From assembly GCA_954871525.1 (NCBI GenBank), contig OX940872.1:24771746-24835745 (forward strand): 64,000 nucleotides of DNA, written 5' to 3'. The DNA comes from Parietaria judaica (Eukaryota > Streptophyta > Magnoliopsida > Rosales > Urticaceae). Under the pieces are notes generated by a model that was not told the origin of the DNA, did not search any database, and saw nothing but the letters and a program-made list of their open reading frames with translations. A program made the translations under genes and the position numbers. Position 1 is the stretch's first letter. Each line of letters opens with the position of its first letter. Positions 59,750 to 64,000 of the stretch are shown here, piece by piece.

Positions 59750-60197
59750 GGGATAATAGCGGCATAAGTCCTCAACCTTTACTCAATTGGGACGGCATAG
59801 CCCCAACCTCATTTAATAGCGGTATAAGTACCAAAAGATGATTTCCGTCCATATTTGACTAACAGAAGTAGTCAACGTTTGCGTGGTCAGCTTCTCGTCA
59901 ACGTGGACGCCGCGTAATCCGACATGTCACCATACATGTCATCCTTGCGTCATCAAATTTAATGCAAAATTAATGGCGATTGCATTAAATTTGATGACGC
60001 GAGGATGACGTGTATGGTGCCATGTCGGATTACGTGGCGTCCATGTTGATGAGAAGTTGACCACGCAAACGTTGACTACTTCCTTTAGTCAAATATGAGC
60101 GGAAATCATCTTTTGATACTTATATCGCTATTAAATGGGGTTAGGGCTATGCCACCCCAGTTGAGTAAAGGTTGAGGACTTATGCCGCCATTATCCC
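59750..60197. mobile_element. 448 bp foldback MULE MITE
   Basis: Almost entirely one inverted repeat. Each arm of about 215 bp starts GGGATAATRGCGGCATAAGTCCTC and runs to TCATCAAATTTAATGCAA, with only scattered mismatches. A near-perfect 9 bp target duplication (TTAGCAATT at 59741-59749; TAAGCAATT at 60198-60206) points to the Mutator superfamily. It has no coding capacity. A transcript would form a long hairpin. Confidence 0.9.
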
Positions 60198-60206
60198 TAA
60201 GCAATT

Positions 60207-60361
60207 TAATACCTTAAATTCATGACAAGGTCGTCGATGACTTTCACGAATAGTTGCCAAAAAAGCTTCACGATACAAATGTCACATTATATATATATAT
60301 ATAACTTAGAATGTATGTATAATATACAAATATACAAATGTCACACTATATATACAACTTA

Positions 60362-60404
<43 letters not shown>

Positions 60405-60908
60405 CGTAGTGAGCAATACCGTACGCATACAAATCTCTATGATCTCCTAATTCGAAGACTCAATGCCAAAAGCAAATATAAATGGCATCGCGAGTCGAGA
60501 CTGGTCGGATTGGAAGAAGGTCGATGAGTTTGCTTGGTTGACTTCGAATTGAAAGTAAAAAGAAGATCAAATTTGGTGGGTTAAGAATCAAGATCAAATG
60601 GCTTCATGTATAATAAACACACATTGTTGGAAGATCACCATGCCATGTCATTACTTATTTTTATTTAATTCTAAATTCTACGAAAATTGCATTTAAAGGT
60701 CTCTTTATATATATAGATATAGATATAGATTATTTATCAACAAATGATAATTAACATGAACAGGAAAAATTACATGGAATCAGAGAGTTCTCTCCTTAAT
60801 TAAATATGTTGTACAAAAATGACCAACATAATCAACCGAGACCCGACCTTGCTGCGATGGCGTTATTGATTTCCATGGCAGTGAAGTCAAATCATCGCCG
60901 AGCATTAA
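60207..60908. other. Intergenic and GATB 3' flank
   Basis: Contains the second unit of the 59.6 kb repeat, then an (AT)n tract at about 60367-60401, then the 3' flank of GATB. No gene seen. Confidence 0.5.
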
Positions 60909-63363
60909 TTAGCTTTTCGCATTCAGTTTCTCGAGAAGGATCTTGTTTAGAAGTCCAGGGTTCGCTTTTCCTTTCGACGCCTTCATAATCTGCAGATATG
61001 TAATATTCTTAATTTTTTTGTCACATTTTCTCAATGAACAAAAGGTATTTCCTGAAATGTACCTGGCCGGCAAAAAAACCTTGTAACTTGGTCTTGCCGC
61101 CTCGGTACTGCTCCAGTTGCTTTGGGTTCTCGGAAATCACCTTGTCCACCATTTTTTCAATCTCCGCAGGATCTACAATCTAATTTGCCGATGCAAATAA
61201 TACACAAATGATTATACACATAATAATCCTGAGATTTATACACGTAATATACAGCGTCCGTCATAGGTTTATAGCGGCTTTCGAGTTCTACAGCTTGGCT
61301 ACGAGTAGATCTCTTTACTTGTAAGAGGCGAAGAAACGCGACTAAAATAATTCATCAAATTACCTGAACCAAATCTTTTTCTTTTATAAGTCCCTTCACG
61401 GTACCGCCTTTTGCCAGTAGCTCAGATAAAATCTGTAAGACCGTTATATACGCGAAGTATCAAACCCATGATCTCAGATTACTGTTTAACGTCGTATTCC
61501 GTTTCGCTCATTTAGAGACTTTAAATACAACACAGAAGGTAAAATTCACTTACGATGCCATAACCGCTTTATATAGACCTCTCGATACTCGGAAAATAAA
61601 AATTAATCCACAAGCCGGGAGAATTTACCTGTTTACCTATCTTCCCACTGATCGTTTCGGCTTTAATCGAAGCTATCAATTCAGCTAGCTCATTAGAAGT
61701 AAGTTTAAGCTCACTAATTGTCAACTTCTCTTCTTTCATATACGCCGCAATATCACCCATTATCCAATTTGCAGCAAGCTTCACGTCCGCACCGTTTGCG
61801 ATTGTAGAGTCGAAAAATTTAGCGACCTTTGAATAAATTCAGCAGAAATTTCGCCTCAGATAATTTACCGTTACATAAACTGATGATTTACAGAAGTACG
61901 AGCATTAATAAATCAGTAGAAAAATCTCTATGATTTTGGTTTCTCATTATAGATGTTCTATAATTTTCTCATTAATTCTCTAAACAGTCGTAATCTCTAT
62001 ATATATGTACAGTTTTCTATGCCCATGTAAATTATTTAATTCCTCTCGAGTTATATAGAATCGCTATCATTCGACTCACATTTACGTCATTTGCGAGGAA
62101 AAGGACGTCTTGCATGCCTAGCCCCATTGCTTCGTATCTCCGGCGTTTAGCATCCGGAATTTCAGGCAAGGAGCTGTGGATATTATCAACATATTCTTGA
62201 GTTAAAGAAACTCCTGGAAGATCCGGTTCTGGAAAATATCGGTAATCCGCGAGTCCTTCCTTTTTTCTCATTGAGATCGTCTCCTGAAATGTCAAATAAA
62301 TGTCTATTAGACCCTTGCAGACCTGACCTATGTTAAGAAGAGCAAAACATAATTCAAAGCAGCAGGGTAGTTTGGTCTTTCAACCTAGTTTAGGGTTTCT
62401 TACATAGATTTTGGATGGTATAGTAATTAAGATTTACTTGAAAGTAGAGTACATTATTAGAGCACATAAAAACAGAGTAAATTATGCCAATTGCTTAAAT
62501 CAACATTTGTTGGTGATGAAGAAGAGTAAGCAATAATAATAACCTGAGCACCTTCTTCCCATTGACGGGTTTCCTGTACGATTTCACCAGCCCGTCCTTC
62601 ATCGTGAAGAAATGCTTGTCTTGTAATTTCATAATCAATTGCTCGGCTCACTGCGGAAAATGCGTTTAAATTCTTTATCTCGACCTGCCAAAACAAAATG
62701 ATACACGATATTCAAATCAGTATATATATGTACATAAAAAATAAATTCCAAACCAAAATTAGTTTTGTGCTTTCCTAAAACATTTAGCTGCTTTTATACC
62801 AGAATGCTTTTACAGAAAATCACACGAGTACTTTTAGATCATAATTATATGTGTGTAATATATATTGATTTTTTTTATTTGTTTCTTTGTGCATCTCAAA
62901 TGAGAAAGGGAAAAACTAAACACCTTTGTCCCGAATTCTATCTGCCCAATTGGTCTGATCGAGACATTCACATCGCAACGAAGAGAACCTTCTTGCATAT
63001 TGCCATTACCGATTCCCAAATATCGAACCAAACGCTGTATTTCTGCTGCATATTCGGCAGCCTCGATGCCATTTCTCATGTCGGGTTCCGAAACAATTTC
63101 AAGCAACGGAACACCGGCCCTGTTAAGATCAACCTGCAGATAGGAACATATTATTAAACGAACATATATGGACCGCAAATTGGAAAACAAACTCACTCCA
63201 TAGTTTGTAGAGTTCTATAAACAAAAGGCCACTATTTATAAATACAAATACACAAATAGGATTATTCAGTATTTTATTTTGACATATAAGCAGGTGTATC
63301 CTAGTCTAATATCATCAATGAGAAACAAGTACTCAAATAACTCCCGAAATAGATATATATATA

Positions 63364-63416
<53 letters not shown>

Positions 63417-64000
63417 CTGGTGCAAAGAAAGGGCAAAATAGTCACCTCTGAGTAACTTCCACTCTCAGAGTGCATCAATTTCCCGGCATCTTCTTCCATA
63501 TGAACCCGAGTAATCCCAAATCTTCTATGCCCACCGCCAAACTCCAAAGGAATATCCAAATCAACATACCCACCACTTGCAATCGGAATATCAAACTGCG
63601 AAATTTGATATCCCTTGGGAAGATCCGGGTAGAAATACTGCTTCCGGTCAAACTTGGACTCCAACGAAAGCTTGCAGTTCAAGGCAAGTGCCACTTTAAT
63701 GGCGGAATCAATTACCTTCGAGTTCAGAACCGGTAAAGCTCCAGGCAGGCCCATACAAACCGGGCAGACCGTAGTGTTGGGCATGGACCCATAGTTATAC
63801 GCGCAGCCACAGAAGGCTTTGGTGAGCGTTGAGAGCTGCACGTGAGTTTCTATGCCTATGACGGCTTCGTATTTTTCGGTGATCTTTTCGTCGATGGTTT
63901 TGTAGTTCGAATGACGTGTCGGGGCCTTAGTGGCTTGAGACAGTGCGGTGTTTCTTCGGTACAACGCATTTGGCCGGAAACAAAACGGGAGCGTTTGAAG
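60909..64000 (-). CDS. GATB: Glutamyl-tRNA(Gln) amidotransferase subunit B, organellar; 5' end outside window
   Basis: With GatA and GatC, converts Glu-tRNA(Gln) to Gln-tRNA(Gln) in mitochondria and plastids. Exons in transcript order: 64000-63446 (5' incomplete), 63133-62924, 62684-62544, 62283-62080, 61826-61629, 61432-61364, 61179-61063 and 60989-60909. All junctions are phase 0, giving 524 residues in the window. Seen motifs: [26 protein letters not shown], the GatB signature [32 protein letters not shown], and the tail domain [17 protein letters not shown]. The frame is open to the window edge. The pseudogene at 52158 shows that about nine codons starting MMASAVFRG precede, so the start is about 27 nt beyond 64000. 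The residues before YEAVIGIE are a likely dual-targeting peptide. Confidence 0.95.
63367..63415. repeat. (AT)n microsatellite in GATB intron 1
   Basis: About 48 bp of uninterrupted AT repeat just downstream (transcript sense) of the first exon donor. Likely length-polymorphic. Confidence 0.9.

Overview
The window is nuclear DNA of a flowering plant, probably a eudicot. The evidence is many short exons with GT-AG introns, AT-rich intergenic DNA, microsatellites, SINE-like repeats and several plant DNA-transposon families, plus single-copy plant genes for MSH1, SEC20 and an organellar GatB. I cannot name the species.

Layout. Positions 1-4471 hold most of a hAT transposon with a three-exon transposase carrying one in-frame stop; its left end lies outside the window. 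Positions 4.5-7.9 kb are intergenic, with a MULE-like element carrying a possible captured mini-gene. From 8 to 31.6 kb a tandem array of four plus-strand paralogues encodes small proteins with an N-terminal EF-hand region, a ZZ-like zinc finger, a variable linker and a C-terminal CaaX box (CSIM or CTIM). The CaaX box lies in small separate 3' exons that simple ORF calling misses. The first gene carries a complete 2.6 kb CACTA element in intron 1 (with a captured ribosomal-protein-L19-like exon). A truncated fifth copy lies at 16.8-17.3 kb. This array is the most interesting system here.

Positions 34.3-44.3 kb hold a complete 22-exon MSH1 gene (organelle MutS homologue with a GIY-YIG domain; spliced CDS 3417 nt, 1138 aa). 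Positions 44.3-53 kb are a decayed interval with an F-box/DUF295 pseudogene, partly duplicated, and a very recent truncated copy of GATB, itself hit by a hAT-type insertion. Positions 53.2-55.1 kb hold a 7-exon SEC20 gene ending in RDEL. MSH1 next to SEC20 matches the Arabidopsis gene order as I recall it. Positions 55.8-60.9 kb are repeat-rich: a 361 bp miniature hAT related to the element at the window start, a MULE-like element, and a 448 bp foldback MULE MITE. Positions 60.9-64.0 kb are the minus-strand GATB gene, complete except for about the first nine codons.

How the genes relate. MSH1 (organelle genome stability) and GATB (organelle Gln-tRNA synthesis) both serve mitochondria and plastids; SEC20 serves Golgi-to-ER retrieval. 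The EF-hand/ZZ/CaaX array looks like a lineage-expanded family of Ca2+-linked adaptors that may be membrane-anchored by farnesylation. That function is inference. All exon models were built by reading splice sites and checking that reading phase is kept across every junction.
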